From the NCBI GenBank assembly GCA_946122785.1, contig CAMGYJ010000009.1:11934937-11998936 (forward strand): DNA of 64,000 nt, written 5' to 3'. A model generated the notes under the pieces. The model searched no databases. It worked only from the letters and a program-made list of their open reading frames with translations, and was not told where the DNA came from. This DNA is from Linum tenue (taxonomy: Eukaryota; Streptophyta; Magnoliopsida; Malpighiales; Linaceae). The translations under genes were made by a program, and so were the position numbers. Position 1 is the stretch's first letter. Each line of letters begins with the position of its first letter. Positions 1-10,159 of the stretch are shown in pieces.

Positions 1-853
1 CAAATGTTCTTCTCACGTGGTTCAACCGGTGGCAAGCCGGCCGGCGTGACAACCATGCTAGTAAGATATGACATGTCTTAAATACTCCACCACTTTGAAT
101 TTCAAAAAGCACACTTCAATATCTTGACAAAGAAATGGTTCTCTCTCTGAATATCATCAACTACTGAAATGTTCTTCTCACGTCGGGCTATAAACCAACT
201 TGATCTTGGTGCAACATTTATCAGCCAACAGAGTCTAGTGATCTCTGCCTCCCCTAGCAACTCGAGCTCCTCCAGTATGTAAGTCTCGTGGGCGTGATTA
301 GTGTAGTCAAAATTGTGATTACATGAAATTTAAAATGGCGTGAAATCAAAACCGTAGATTAAAATCATAAAATCGTAAATTTTTTAAATTTCAGGTAGAT
401 ACTAACACTTAAAACACTAGATGATATCAATAATGCATGTCCTAGATAATACCCAAACACATATTTCCTATTCTGGTTAATAATTAAGAGTGAACTCATC
501 AATTCATTATGATTAATACTAGCACTTAAGTTCTTAATATCACCATCTCAGTCATTCTCATTGCCGTAATTCAGTCAATTACTTAGAATTCTTATTGAGT
601 TGCTTGGGCAACAATATCATTAAACTCGGGATTATTTAAAGTATTGACACGTGACTAGCGATCGTAATAAAGCGACTAAGTAACAACTTTCAATGTTGAC
701 CAGAGACAAGAGAGTGACTAACTATATCAGTGGACAGTGGGGACATTACCCTCATGTTAGTACAATTACACATGAAAGTTTCTAAAACGATAAAAATCCA
801 TTGGTTTACGAATGTGAGTAATTATTATTTTAACAGATTTTGTGAGTAATTAG
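1..853. other. Intergenic flank of the nested Copia cluster
   Basis: No complete gene is seen. On the minus strand, about 110-285 reads open for roughly 55 codons (YILEELELLGEAEITRLCW...), which looks like a decayed exon, but I do not recognise the family. A 17-base string, aaatgttcttctcacgt, occurs at 2-18 and again at 167-183, so part of this exon-like stretch is duplicated. Around 300-400 there is gtagtcaaaattgtgatt-type sequence, like the ends of the MITE at 38599-39139 and the repeat at about 39960-40155. Confidence 0.4.
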
Positions 854-858
854 TATTT

Positions 859-1008
859 TGTTGATGTGACTTGAATCGGACTATCAGCCGCTACGACTGG
901 TAATCGGGGGTCTTGCTGTCCAGTTAGCGAGTGGGGTCCAGGGGCAACGCCCCGGTGGGGGTGCGGGGGCAACGCCCACGGCCCACGGTGTATGGGCTGA
1001 ATGTTATT
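859..1008 (+). repeat. Truncated 5' LTR of Copia element 1
   Basis: It matches the start of the LTRs at 3114 and (reverse complement) 37665 through ...gactggtaatcgggggt. It then carries a GC-rich segment with two ggggcaacgccc-like units that the other two copies lack, and rejoins them at cccacggtgtatgggct. The LTR stops near 1008, inside what is atgttatttgggttcggg in the other copies, and integrase coding sequence follows directly. Confidence 0.85.
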
Positions 1009-3019
1009 AGGGTGTCCTGTTTATTATCATGTGGATGAGGGTAAGCTGAACCCAAGGGCAAAGAAGGGTGTATTTGTGGGTTACGGAGATGGAGTTAAAG
1101 GATTTCGAGTCTGGTCGCCTTCTGAGCATCGAGTTATACTCAGCAGAAATGTGATATTTGATGAGAAGTCTATGTTTAACCCCATGTTGAAGGTTACTGT
1201 TGTTGAAGGTAGCAGGAATGTTGATAAGCAGGTGGAGCTGCAAACTCTCAATGAGAGTGAGTTTGAGCACCAAGGTGGAGAAGATCAACATGATGAGGAT
1301 GTCTCTGCAGAGCCAGAAACTTCAGAGTCCAGTGCACGAGCTCAACAGTCTATTGCTTCTGGTAGACCGAAGAGAGCGACTGTAGGAGTACCTCCACAGA
1401 GGTATGGCTTCGAGGACATGGTGGCGTATTCATTTCAGGTTGCTGAAGAAGTAGATGCAGGTGAGCCACAGTCCTATAGAGAAGCAGTTTCGGGTGGCGA
1501 AGCTGATCAGTGGCTTGCCGCAATGGGAGATGAGATGGGATCCCATGATAGGAATCAGACTTGGGAGCTAGTCAAACGACCACAGGGAAGGAAGATTGTT
1601 ACAAACAAGTGGATCTACAAGAAGAAGGAAGGAATCACTTCTAAAGAGGGCATGAAATTTAAAGCTCGGGTGGTTGCAAGAGACTTCTCGCAGAGGGAAG
1701 GAGTTGACTACAATGAGATTTTCTCACCAGTGGTCAGACATACTTCGATCAGAGTGCTACTGGCAATAGTAGCACATTATGACTTGGAGCTCGAGCAGCT
1801 AGATGTGAAGACAGCTTTCCTACATGGAGAGTTGGAAGAAGAAATTTACATGACTCGGCCAGAAGGATTCGAGGTTCCGGGAAAAGAAGACTATGTTTGT
1901 AAGCTGAAGAAGTCCTTGTATGGACTTAAGCAATCTCCGAGGCAGTGGTACAAGAGATTTGACAGTTACATGCTTGAGCTGGGCTACAACAGAAGTCCAT
2001 ATGATTGTTGTGTATATCACAGCAAGGCAGAGGATGGTTCGATGATATATCTAGTTATGTATGTGGATGATATGCTCATAGCTGCGAGGTCAAAGTCTGA
2101 TATCCAGAAGTTAAAGGGGCATCTCAGTGCTGAGTTTGAGATGAAGGATTTGGGAGCTGCTCAGAAGATCTTGGGTATGGAGATTTACAGGGACAGGTCA
2201 AAGAAGAAGCTTTTCTTGTCACAGAAGAGCTACATCCAGAAGATATTGTCGAGGTTTGGCATGTCTTCAGCAAAGCCCTTAAATACTCCTAGTGCTTCAA
2301 ATGTTCATCTATCCTCAGCTTATGCACCACAGTCAGAGGCTGAGAAGGAGTACATGTCGAGAGTTCCATATGCTAGTGCAGTAGGTAGCTTGATGTACGT
2401 TATGGTATGCACTAGACCTGATCTTGCACATGCTGTTAGTGTTGTCAGCAGGTTCATGATACAACCTGGAAAGGAGCATTGGCAGGCTGTGAAGAGGAAC
2501 TTCCGGTACCTTAAGAGTACACTTGATGTGGGGATTAGCTTCGGAAGTGATACAGAGTGCTTGGTGTCTGTGTATTCTGACTCGGACTATGCTGGAGATG
2601 TTGACACGAGGAGATCGATGACTGGTTATGTATTCACTCTTGGGAGTTCTGTAGTGAGCTGGAAGGCAACTCTGCAGTCGGCGGTGACATTGTCTACTAC
2701 TGAGGCAGAGTATATGGCGTTGACAGAAGCTGCTAAGGAGGGAATATGGTTGAAGGGACTGGTTGGTGATCTTGGTTTACATCATGATCAGGCAGTGGTG
2801 TATTGCGACAGTTTGAGTGCAATATGCTTGGCCAAGGATCAAGTCCACCATGAGAGGACTAAGCACATCGATGTGAGGTATCATTTCTTGAGGACAGAGA
2901 AGAGGATTAAGGTGAAGAAGGTTGGCACCGCGGATAATCCTGCTGATATGTTCACGAAGCCGGTTCCACATGGCAAGTTCCAACACTGCTTGGACTTGCT
3001 GAATGTCTTGAGTGGGTGA
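1001..3019 (+). pseudogene. Truncated Copia pol (integrase C-end, RT, RNase H)
   Basis: This is an open frame of 672 codons from a Tnt1-like Copia polyprotein. It begins with the end of integrase (GCPVYYHV..., [16 protein letters not shown]). It continues through reverse transcriptase ([20 protein letters not shown] near residues 222-241, [17 protein letters not shown], and the catalytic YVDD near 354) and ends with RNase H ([27 protein letters not shown]). The first Met falls at the LTR/internal deletion junction and is not a native start. Gag, protease and the integrase catalytic core are absent. A complete Copia polyprotein is about 1,300-1,450 residues, so this copy cannot be autonomous. 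The remaining reading frame has no stops, so the deletion is fairly recent or the copy is young. Confidence 0.92.
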
Positions 3020-3113
3020 CTCCGCCCTACGGGGCATTGATGGCGGGAGAGAGAGAAGGAGCAGAGTACATCAGAGATTTCAGAGGAAGAGGATTCAAGT
3101 CAAGGTGGAGATT

Positions 3114-3464
3114 TGTTGATGTGACTTGAATCGGACTATCAGCCGCTACGACTGGTAATCGGGGGTGGTCTCAATGTTATTTGGGTTCGGGTTCGGGTTC
3201 TGGGTCTGGTCTGTAACCGTTTCCTTTGCCAGATTGGATTAGGTTTAGACCCACATGGAGAAGTACTATAAATACTTCTCATACTCCTCTGTAATCTGTA
3301 ATCTCCTCGATATAGTGAAACTGGCTCTCTCTCGCCCGCGGACTAGCTAACACACATCGTGTTAGTGAACCACGTAAATCGTGTGTCTGTGTTTTTCGAT
3401 TCTCGCTTTCGTATTCTTGCTTTGTCGATTCCGGCGATTTCCCGATCCGTAGCAGCGTGTTTAT
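3114..3464 (+). repeat. 3' LTR of Copia element 1 (interrupted)
   Basis: It is preceded by the purine tract aaggtggagatt. It starts TGTTGATGTG and has a TATA-like ctataaatact near 3268, then sequence matching the solo LTR at 37288-37665. It is cut at 3464 by element 2, and its last four bases are at 8238-8241. It lacks about 30 bases (ctgtaagtttccggcccacggtg region) that are present in the solo LTR. Confidence 0.88.
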
Positions 3465-3665
3465 TGATAAGGCTGACCGGGTCTTCCGCAGGAGGTTAGC
3501 TGAAGCTGTTAGCTGTTTCCCGTTACACCAGTAGCTGATTCCCCACTTCCATCTGTTACCCCAAATCTCTCCAACCATATTGCACGATCTGCCCATGTAC
3601 TCAAATCCATTGTATAAATTCTTCTGATGAATAATAGAACACAAGCAAGATTTTATACCATTCTT
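3465..3665 (+). repeat. 5' LTR of Copia element 2
   Basis: It starts TGATAAGGCTGACCGGGTC and ends ...TTTTATACCATTCTT, identical to 8030-8230. The expected terminal CA, present at 8231-8232 in the 3' copy, is replaced here by the start of a (TCTTTC)n tract. That makes the exact 3' boundary ambiguous by a few bases. At about 200 bp it is short for a Copia LTR. Confidence 0.88.
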
Positions 3666-3748
3666 TCTCTTTCTCTTTCTCGTACCCCCTGCCTCCTTGA
3701 CCCTCTCTTTCTTTTCTTCCTTTATTATCTATCCAGCTTTCATCAACG

Positions 3749-6700
3749 ATGTCTGGTGTAACATCATCTGATGCCACCAGCGCCTCCCCATCTCCTTCTC
3801 TTCCTCACCCAAATCTCCCACCCATTGCTGTCAAACTCAACCCCAAGAATTTTCTACTCTGGAAACTTCAGCTCCTCCCTCTCCTCACGAGCTTCGACTT
3901 TGTCAAACATATCGACGGCTCTCTCCCCTCTCCTGCACGACAGATTGATGGCAACCCCAATCCTGAGTATGTTGTTTGGTACAAACGGGATCAATTCGTT
4001 CTCTCTTGGATCGTGGCTTCCCTCTCCGAAGCTGTCCTCCCAAAGCTTATCGGCTGCACCACTGCTTTCGATGCCTGGACGCGTCTCACCGCTGCATATG
4101 GCTCTGAAAATCGCCATAGCATCCGCCAACTGAAGGACCAATTTCAGACTCTCAAGTGCGGCAATGAATCCATCGAGAAGTACCTTGAACGAGCCAAAGA
4201 GGCTGCTGATCGCCTTGCCGCTATCAATCTTCCTGTCTCCGACGATGATCTGGTCGACCGCTGCCTCAAGGGACTCGGCGAAAATTTCCTCCCGTTCGTC
4301 CGAGCTATTGAAGCCAAATCTGATCCCATATCCTTCGATGACTTCCATGGGCTTCTTCTTCGAGAGGAACAGCGCCTCCAGCAGCACAATCTTCTCCACG
4401 ATGGTGCTCCCTCTGCTCACTATGGACGCGGCGGTCGCAGTTTTCGCGGGCGGGGTTCCGGTCGTTCCGGTGGTCGTGGCCGCGGCGGCCGAGGGTACCC
4501 TCCTTCTCCTTTTTTTGACGGCTCACATTCTTCTGTGTATGGAACAGGTACTGGCTCCGGTCTTCTTGGGCCCAGGCCCAACGTGCGCCCTCCTCCGTCC
4601 TCTGCTACTCTCCAGTGTTACACCTGCCGCGGGTTTGGCCATACAGCCAAACAATGCCCATCACCAGCCCCCAATAATCGTGCCTACTCGCCCGCTCAAC
4701 ACTACCCAGCAGCTCATCACACCTACTCCCATAACCCGCAGGATTGGCTACTCGACTCGGGCGCCAATTACCATCTCACCTCCGACCTAAACAACCTTGC
4801 CCTTCACTCTGAATACCACGGTCCCGATGAAGTCTCTTTTGGCAATGGTAAATCTCTCCCTATTACCCACTCTGGTTCCTCTTGTGCTTCTCTTCGTCAA
4901 AATCCTTTACACTTATCTAAAATTCTCCATGTCCCTTCTGCCTCACGTAATCTTCTCTCTATCAATGCCCTTACTCGTACTAATCCCTTGTCTATTCACT
5001 TTGTTGATAATTCTTTTGTCATTAAGGACACGCGCTCCCAGAAAGTTCTACATCGCGGTCAGAGTCATGACGGGCTTTACAGCATTCCCTTATCCATCCT
5101 TCCTCCAGCTGCTCCTCATGCGTTCCACACAACTCGCTCTCATTGGCACCAACGCCTCGGTCATCCTCACACCCGTGTGCTTCATCAAATTCTTCGTGAT
5201 CATTCTCTTTCTGTTTCCAATAATCGTGATCATAGCCTTTGTCATGGTTGTAGTGTGGCTAAAATTCACAAACTTCCCTTTCCTGTCTCTACCTTTCATG
5301 CTCAAGGTCCCTTGGATTTAATTTGTAGTGATGTCTGGGGTCCTGCACCCGAACTCTCGTATGATGGTCATCTTTACTACATTTTATTCTATGATCATTT
5401 CAGCAAATTCACATGGATATTCCCCACTCGTTATCGATCAAATCTCCTTGACATCTTCATTCGTTTTCGTACCCATGTTGAAAAGTTTTTCAATCGTCCG
5501 ATAAAAATTTTCCAAGCGGATTGGGGTGGGGAGTATCAAAAGTTAAGCTCCTATCTTCAAACACATGGCATTCAACATCGTTCCTCTTGTCCATATACCC
5601 CCGAACAGAATGGTTGTGCGGAACGCAAACACAGACATATCGTTGAAACTGGCCTCGCCCTTCTTCACCATGCTTCTGTCCCTATCAAATTTTGGCCCTA
5701 TGCTTTTGACACTGCCGTGTATCTCATCAATCGCTTACCGACTCCCCTACTCAACTCACGCACACCACTTGAGGTCCTTCATCACCAACCACCAAATTAT
5801 TCCAGTCTCCGCATTTTTGGCACTCTTTGTTATCCTTGGTTACGCCCACTCAATCGTCATAAACTTCAACCCCGCTCCTCACCATGTGTCTTTCTCGGCT
5901 ACAGCCCTATGCACAAGGGTTATCGTTGTTACAACCTATCTACCCACAAAATACATATCTCCCGTCATGTTCTATTTGATGAGACATGTTTCCCCTTTAC
6001 AGACTCCCGATTTACCACTTTAATTGCCCCTCCTAAGCCCCTGCCCACAGTCTCCACCTCCCCACAATTAAGCCCCCTTCCATTCCCTCCTCCCTTCCTT
6101 TCCCCGCCACCAATTCCCATTCCCGGCCCAAACATTGTCCCAACCACCATTAGCCCACAATCACCTCCCAAACCCAATTCCCCCACCACTGCCCAAACCC
6201 AGCCCACCATCTCCACTACTAACCAACTCCCCTCGTCCCAAACCCAGCCCACCATTCCCACTTCTACCCACCTCCCCTCGTCCCAACCCAATTTCCCACC
6301 ACCACCCACTTTACCTCGTTCCAATAGACCTCGGCGCCCCATTCCACCAGCCTCTCTTCCCCGATTCAACACCTCCCCTCGCCCTCTTCCAGCCTCTGCC
6401 ATCCCGCCCCTTCCTCGCCGCCCGATCACTCGCACACAAACCGGCCATCTCAAACCAAAATCCCACTTTTCCTCGACTTCAACACCTTTACCTTCCCTTC
6501 CCACTACTACTAAACAGGCCCTCTCTCACCCACTCTGGCGCGCAGCAATGACGGAGGAGCACACCGCTCTACTCAAGAATCAGACTTGGCGGCTGGTACC
6601 ACGCTCTCCCTCACAGAATGTAATCACTTGCAAATGGTTATTTCGCATCAAGACCAAATCAGATGGCTCGATTGAACGGTACAAGGCCCGCCTTGTTGCC

Positions 6701-8032
6701 CGTGGCTTCCAACAGCGCCCCGGTATAGATTTCGGCGACACATTCAGTCCGGTTCTCAAACCAACCACCCTGCGGCTCATCCTCTCTCTTGCTGTCTCCC
6801 AGCGATGGCCTGTTCGTCAATTGGACATTGCTAATGCATTTCTTCACGGTACTTTGACTGAAGATGTTTTTATGCAGCAACCGCCTGGTTTTGTTGATCC
6901 GACACGACCCAACCATGTTTGCCACCTACAGAAGTCACTCTACGGCCTCAAACAGGCGCCGCGAGCTTGGTTTCACTGCCTCCGCCGTGCATTGGAGGCT
7001 TATGGGTTTCGTGGATCAAAGACCGACACCTCACTGTTCATTCTCTGTCGTGGCTCTTTACGTCTGTATGTCCTCGTCTATGTTGATGACATCCTCATAA
7101 CTGGAAATCAGCCGGCTGCATTACAGGAACTCCTTCTATATCTTCACAGTCGATTTGCAGTCCGGGATCTTGGTCAGCTCTCTTACTTCCTTGGAATCGA
7201 AGCCATATGGTCCTCCAAAGGCCTCCTTTTGTCTCAGCGCAAGTACATCAACAACATTCTAGCCCGTGCGAAGATGACCACAGCAAATGCCCTTGCCACT
7301 CCTGCTGCCACAACCACCACTGAACAGGACTCTACACAATTTCCAGATGGTACTCTTTATCGTCAGATTGTTGGTGCCTTACAGTATCTCCAGTTCACCC
7401 GCCCCGACATTGCTCAAGCTGTAAATCACTGCGCTCAGCATATGCATCAGCCTCTCCAACATCATTGGACGGATGTCAAACGCATCTTGCGTTATCTTCG
7501 TGGCACTACCAATCATGGTTTGTTTTTCAGCTACCATTCCTCACCGCAGATGTCCGGATACTCCGATGCAGCATGGGCCAATAGTGTTGCAGACCGGCGC
7601 TCCACCACCGGCTATGCTGTCTATCTCGGCTCTCATTTGATTTCCTGGTCCTCTCGCAAACAACGCACGGTTGCCCGCTCCTCCACTGAAGCCGAGTACA
7701 AGGCACTTGCCACACTAGCTGCCGAGATTATTTGGCTACAATCTCTCCTTGTTGAAATTGGGCACACCTTGCCTTCCCCTCCGACGCTCTGGTGTGATAA
7801 TCTTGGCGCCACTTATCTCACTGCTAACCCTGTCTTTCATGCTCGTAGCAAGCACATGGAGATCGACTTTCACTTTGTCCGCGAACGTGTGGCTGCTCGT
7901 CAATTACTAGTCCGTTACATCTCAACCAATGATCAAATTGCAGACCTGCTGACCAAGCCTCTCCCTCGCCAACGATTCCAGCACTTTCGAACCAAGTTAA
8001 AGGTCACCGACCTTCAACTTGCGGGGGAGTGA
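3749..8032 (+). CDS. Copia gag-pol polyprotein, intact
   Basis: One frame of 1427 residues carries all Copia functions in order. Gag (UBN2-type) lies at about 35-190, followed by a basic RGG/RGR-rich stretch (about 225-250). The zinc knuckle CYTCRGFGHTAKQC is near 290-303. The aspartic protease motif WLLDSGANYHL is near 333. The gag-pre-integrase HHCC zinc site (HWHQRLGHPH ... CHGC) lies at about 467-502. Integrase shows its Asp/Asp/Glu motifs (DLICSDVWGP, FQADWGGEY, TPEQNGCAERKH). After a long Pro/Ser/Thr-rich linker (about 760-930) come reverse transcriptase (KARLVARGFQQRPGIDFGDT, QLDIANAFLHG, YVDD near 1110) and RNase H (SDAAWANS, SSTEAEYKAL, HMEIDFHFVRE). The stop codon TGA at 8030-8032 is formed by the first three bases of the 3' LTR. 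No inactivating lesion is visible. Confidence 0.95.
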   Translation: MSGVTSSDATSASPSPSLPHPNLPPIAVKLNPKNFLLWKLQLLPLLTSFDFVKHIDGSLPSPARQIDGNPNPEYVVWYKRDQFVLSWIVASLSEAVLPKLIGCTTAFDAWTRLTAAYGSENRHSIRQLKDQFQTLKCGNESIEKYLERAKEAADRLAAINLPVSDDDLVDRCLKGLGENFLPFVRAIEAKSDPISFDDFHGLLLREEQRLQQHNLLHDGAPSAHYGRGGRSFRGRGSGRSGGRGRGGRGYPPSPFFDGSHSSVYGTGTGSGLLGPRPNVRPPPSSATLQCYTCRGFGHTAKQCPSPAPNNRAYSPAQHYPAAHHTYSHNPQDWLLDSGANYHLTSDLNNLALHSEYHGPDEVSFGNGKSLPITHSGSSCASLRQNPLHLSKILHVPSASRNLLSINALTRTNPLSIHFVDNSFVIKDTRSQKVLHRGQSHDGLYSIPLSILPPAAPHAFHTTRSHWHQRLGHPHTRVLHQILRDHSLSVSNNRDHSLCHGCSVAKIHKLPFPVSTFHAQGPLDLICSDVWGPAPELSYDGHLYYILFYDHFSKFTWIFPTRYRSNLLDIFIRFRTHVEKFFNRPIKIFQADWGGEYQKLSSYLQTHGIQHRSSCPYTPEQNGCAERKHRHIVETGLALLHHASVPIKFWPYAFDTAVYLINRLPTPLLNSRTPLEVLHHQPPNYSSLRIFGTLCYPWLRPLNRHKLQPRSSPCVFLGYSPMHKGYRCYNLSTHKIHISRHVLFDETCFPFTDSRFTTLIAPPKPLPTVSTSPQLSPLPFPPPFLSPPPIPIPGPNIVPTTISPQSPPKPNSPTTAQTQPTISTTNQLPSSQTQPTIPTSTHLPSSQPNFPPPPTLPRSNRPRRPIPPASLPRFNTSPRPLPASAIPPLPRRPITRTQTGHLKPKSHFSSTSTPLPSLPTTTKQALSHPLWRAAMTEEHTALLKNQTWRLVPRSPSQNVITCKWLFRIKTKSDGSIERYKARLVARGFQQRPGIDFGDTFSPVLKPTTLRLILSLAVSQRWPVRQLDIANAFLHGTLTEDVFMQQPPGFVDPTRPNHVCHLQKSLYGLKQAPRAWFHCLRRALEAYGFRGSKTDTSLFILCRGSLRLYVLVYVDDILITGNQPAALQELLLYLHSRFAVRDLGQLSYFLGIEAIWSSKGLLLSQRKYINNILARAKMTTANALATPAATTTTEQDSTQFPDGTLYRQIVGALQYLQFTRPDIAQAVNHCAQHMHQPLQHHWTDVKRILRYLRGTTNHGLFFSYHSSPQMSGYSDAAWANSVADRRSTTGYAVYLGSHLISWSSRKQRTVARSSTEAEYKALATLAAEIIWLQSLLVEIGHTLPSPPTLWCDNLGATYLTANPVFHARSKHMEIDFHFVRERVAARQLLVRYISTNDQIADLLTKPLPRQRFQHFRTKLKVTDLQLAGE

Positions 8033-8232
8033 TAAGGCTGACCGGGTCTTCCGCAGGAGGTTAGCTGAAGCTGTTAGCTGTTTCCCGTTACACCAGTAGC
8101 TGATTCCCCACTTCCATCTGTTACCCCAAATCTCTCCAACCATATTGCACGATCTGCCCATGTACTCAAATCCATTGTATAAATTCTTCTGATGAATAAT
8201 AGAACACAAGCAAGATTTTATACCATTCTTCA
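8030..8232 (+). repeat. 3' LTR of Copia element 2
   Basis: It starts TGATAAGG, whose TGA also ends the polyprotein, and finishes TACCATTCTTCA. It is followed directly by the TSD TTTAT. It is identical to the 5' LTR across 201 bases. Confidence 0.9.
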
Positions 8233-8246
8233 TTTATAACATATTT

Positions 8247-9440
8247 GAATAAAATTATTTGGATTCAGAACCTTTTTTTTCCTAATGGTTACAACAAATT
8301 ATCATGGCCAGGTAAATTTTGTTTTAATTTTTTATTTATATTGTTAAAGAAACCAAATCACCTATTTTTTTTTTTTGGTAACAGGATAGCAACCCTCATG
8401 GCAAACATTTCGAGAGGATGCTTGAAAGTTTAGTAATTCTCATCCAAAATTCTTGATCATAATGTTGGATATTAATGTTTTTTTTTATATATATAATACT
8501 TTGTTTGCAAAGAACTAAAGATGTACATTTTTTCTATAAAAAAAAGATGTACATTTTCGCTTTATAATTCAAGTTTTAGTTGTATTAAATATTAATTGTT
8601 TGTACTATATTAATGATTTTTATATTTGTCACGTTTCAATACACTGTTTGGTAATTAATAAGTTTCATAAATGAATTGAGTACATTCCTAGATCATTCAT
8701 GCGCCTGCATATTTAGGACAAAAATGGTTGCTCCAAACTTTAAAAACACTAACTAAAATGAAGTGATTATCACATGTTGTACCTAAGAATTTTGGTATAT
8801 ATAACCATCAAACACTACCATCCAACGAGCCTAACTCTGATCTAGTTCTAACATAATTTGTGTTTGCCTTCTTGGAAGAGAATTGTTCTAAACCCCTAGA
8901 GAAATGACAATTAGAAAGGTTAGGGAATCTCACTATCCAAAAGAATGCCCAAATATGTTTAGAATTTCATTTTTCTAATTCTATTTCCAATTCCTAATTT
9001 TATAAAATTTCATTTTCCAATTCTTGTGTTTGGCATCATTCCCACAACTATGGAAATGAATAGCACTTTTATCAACAATTAATAATGTAATATGTTTATT
9101 TATTTGTTTTGGAAATCAAAATATGAATGATAGAGAGATAAAGTAAGATGATAGGGGGTTAACAAAATAGCACTCTTTTCAAAATCGGACTGGAGGCTGA
9201 ACCGAAAAAGTTAGTGGTATAGGGTTCAACGGTTAACCGTTACACAATCATTGGTAAATCGTTGATAGAATTGTTCATGATATATAACATATAAGACTTG
9301 TATATTACACTAATTTAAGAATAAAATTATCATTGATCATAAACAAGTTCAAATTCATATAATCACCAAAATATCTAATAAATCATTCCAACAATCTCAC
9401 TAAAGAAACCATATTTTTTTAATTCAAATTAAAAATTACG
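8247..9440. other. AT-rich intergenic DNA
   Basis: No gene is recognised. The sequence holds poly-T runs and short duplications, such as gatgtacatttt twice near 8520-8560. At 9180-9260 there is cggactgg...ggttcaacggttaaccg, which has loosely inverted counterparts at about 10270-10440. This may be an older inverted-repeat element into which the hAT copy at 9449-10151 was inserted. Confidence 0.4.
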
Positions 9441-9448
9441 ATTCTAGT

Positions 9449-10151
9449 TAGGGATGGCAACAAAACCCGAACCCACGGGTACCCACCCGACCCAACCCGG
9501 TCAACGCGGGTAAAATCCGTGTTGACGGGTTTTGGGCCGGGTTTGGGTTTAAACCCGTTCACTATTTATCGGGTTGGGTTGGGTTTGGGTTTAGGTAAAC
9601 CCGGCCCGTGGGTACCCGCCCACCCATACAATTAATTTTTTCGGTATATTTAATATTCTAAACAACTAATCTTATTTATGTTTGTGGAGGCATGTCTAAT
9701 TTTTTCTTTTTAATTGTGTAGAATGAAGTTGATGTTATGGAGTAGAGAGTAAAGAAACTTAATTGAAAGGAAGAAGCTTTCAATTAAACATGTTATTTAT
9801 GGATAATTTGTGATTTGCTTCAATTTTCTTGAGTTTTCTAAATTGGTGTTGAACAATTTGTATAGTTAATTTGTGATTTGCTTGAATTTTCTAGAATTGT
9901 GTTTTATATATGGATAATTTGTATTTGAGAGATTGATATTTGACTTTAATTTTGATAAGAACTTGTAATTGTAAATTTTTTACGATAAAACCCGTGGGTA
10001 CCCATGAACCCGCGGATACCCAACGGGTTGGGTTGGGTTTGAGTTTTTCAAACCCAGTGGGTTTTACCCCGGGTTTTTTTCAAAGATAAACCCATGGGTT
10101 TGGGTTTGGGTTTGGCAAAACCCGACCCAACCCGACCCATTGCCATCCCTA
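9449..10151. mobile_element. hAT-type non-autonomous element, family 1 copy A
   Basis: The terminal inverted repeats are TAGGGATGGCAA and TTGCCATCCCTA. The flanking 8-bp TSD ATTCTAGT is perfect (9441-9448 and 10152-10159), as expected for hAT transposition. Both subterminal regions are packed with acccg/gggtt motifs, and the centre is AT-rich with no coding capacity. A second copy in opposite orientation lies at 58644-59337. Confidence 0.88.
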
Positions 10152-10159
10152 ATTCTAGT

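Larger units (their letters stand above)
3465..8232 (+). mobile_element. Young full-length Ty1/copia element 2
   Basis: The element is 4768 bp. It is bounded by the 5-bp TSD TTTAT (3460-3464 and 8233-8237) and lies inside the 3' LTR of element 1. Its LTRs (3465-3665 and 8030-8232) are identical over their first 201 bases, and one uninterrupted polyprotein frame lies between them. The purine tract gcgggggag ends at 8029, next to the 3' LTR. No tRNA-Met-type primer-binding site (TGGTATCAGAG) follows the 5' LTR; a CT-rich microsatellite is there instead. Identical LTRs and an intact frame indicate a very recent insertion. Confidence 0.93.
859..8241 (+). mobile_element. Ty1/copia element 1, internally deleted, split by a second Copia
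   Basis: The element starts TGTTGATGTG at 859 and ends ...TTTATAACA at 8241. It is bounded by the perfect 5-bp TSD TATTT (854-858 and 8242-8246). Its 3' LTR (3114-3464) is interrupted four bases before its end by a second Copia element (3465-8232), and the last bases AACA resume at 8238-8241. The 5' LTR (859-about 1008) runs straight into the end of integrase. The rest of the LTR, the primer-binding site, gag, protease and most of integrase are missing. A related solo LTR lies at 37288-37665 on the opposite strand. The TSD shows that the deletion is internal and that both outer ends are original. Confidence 0.9.

Noticed and set aside
859..8241. Viral or endogenous pararetrovirus origin of the reverse transcriptase sequences
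   Set aside because: Domain order (protease, integrase, RT, RNase H), LTRs and 5-bp TSDs identify Ty1/copia retrotransposons; no movement or coat protein is present.
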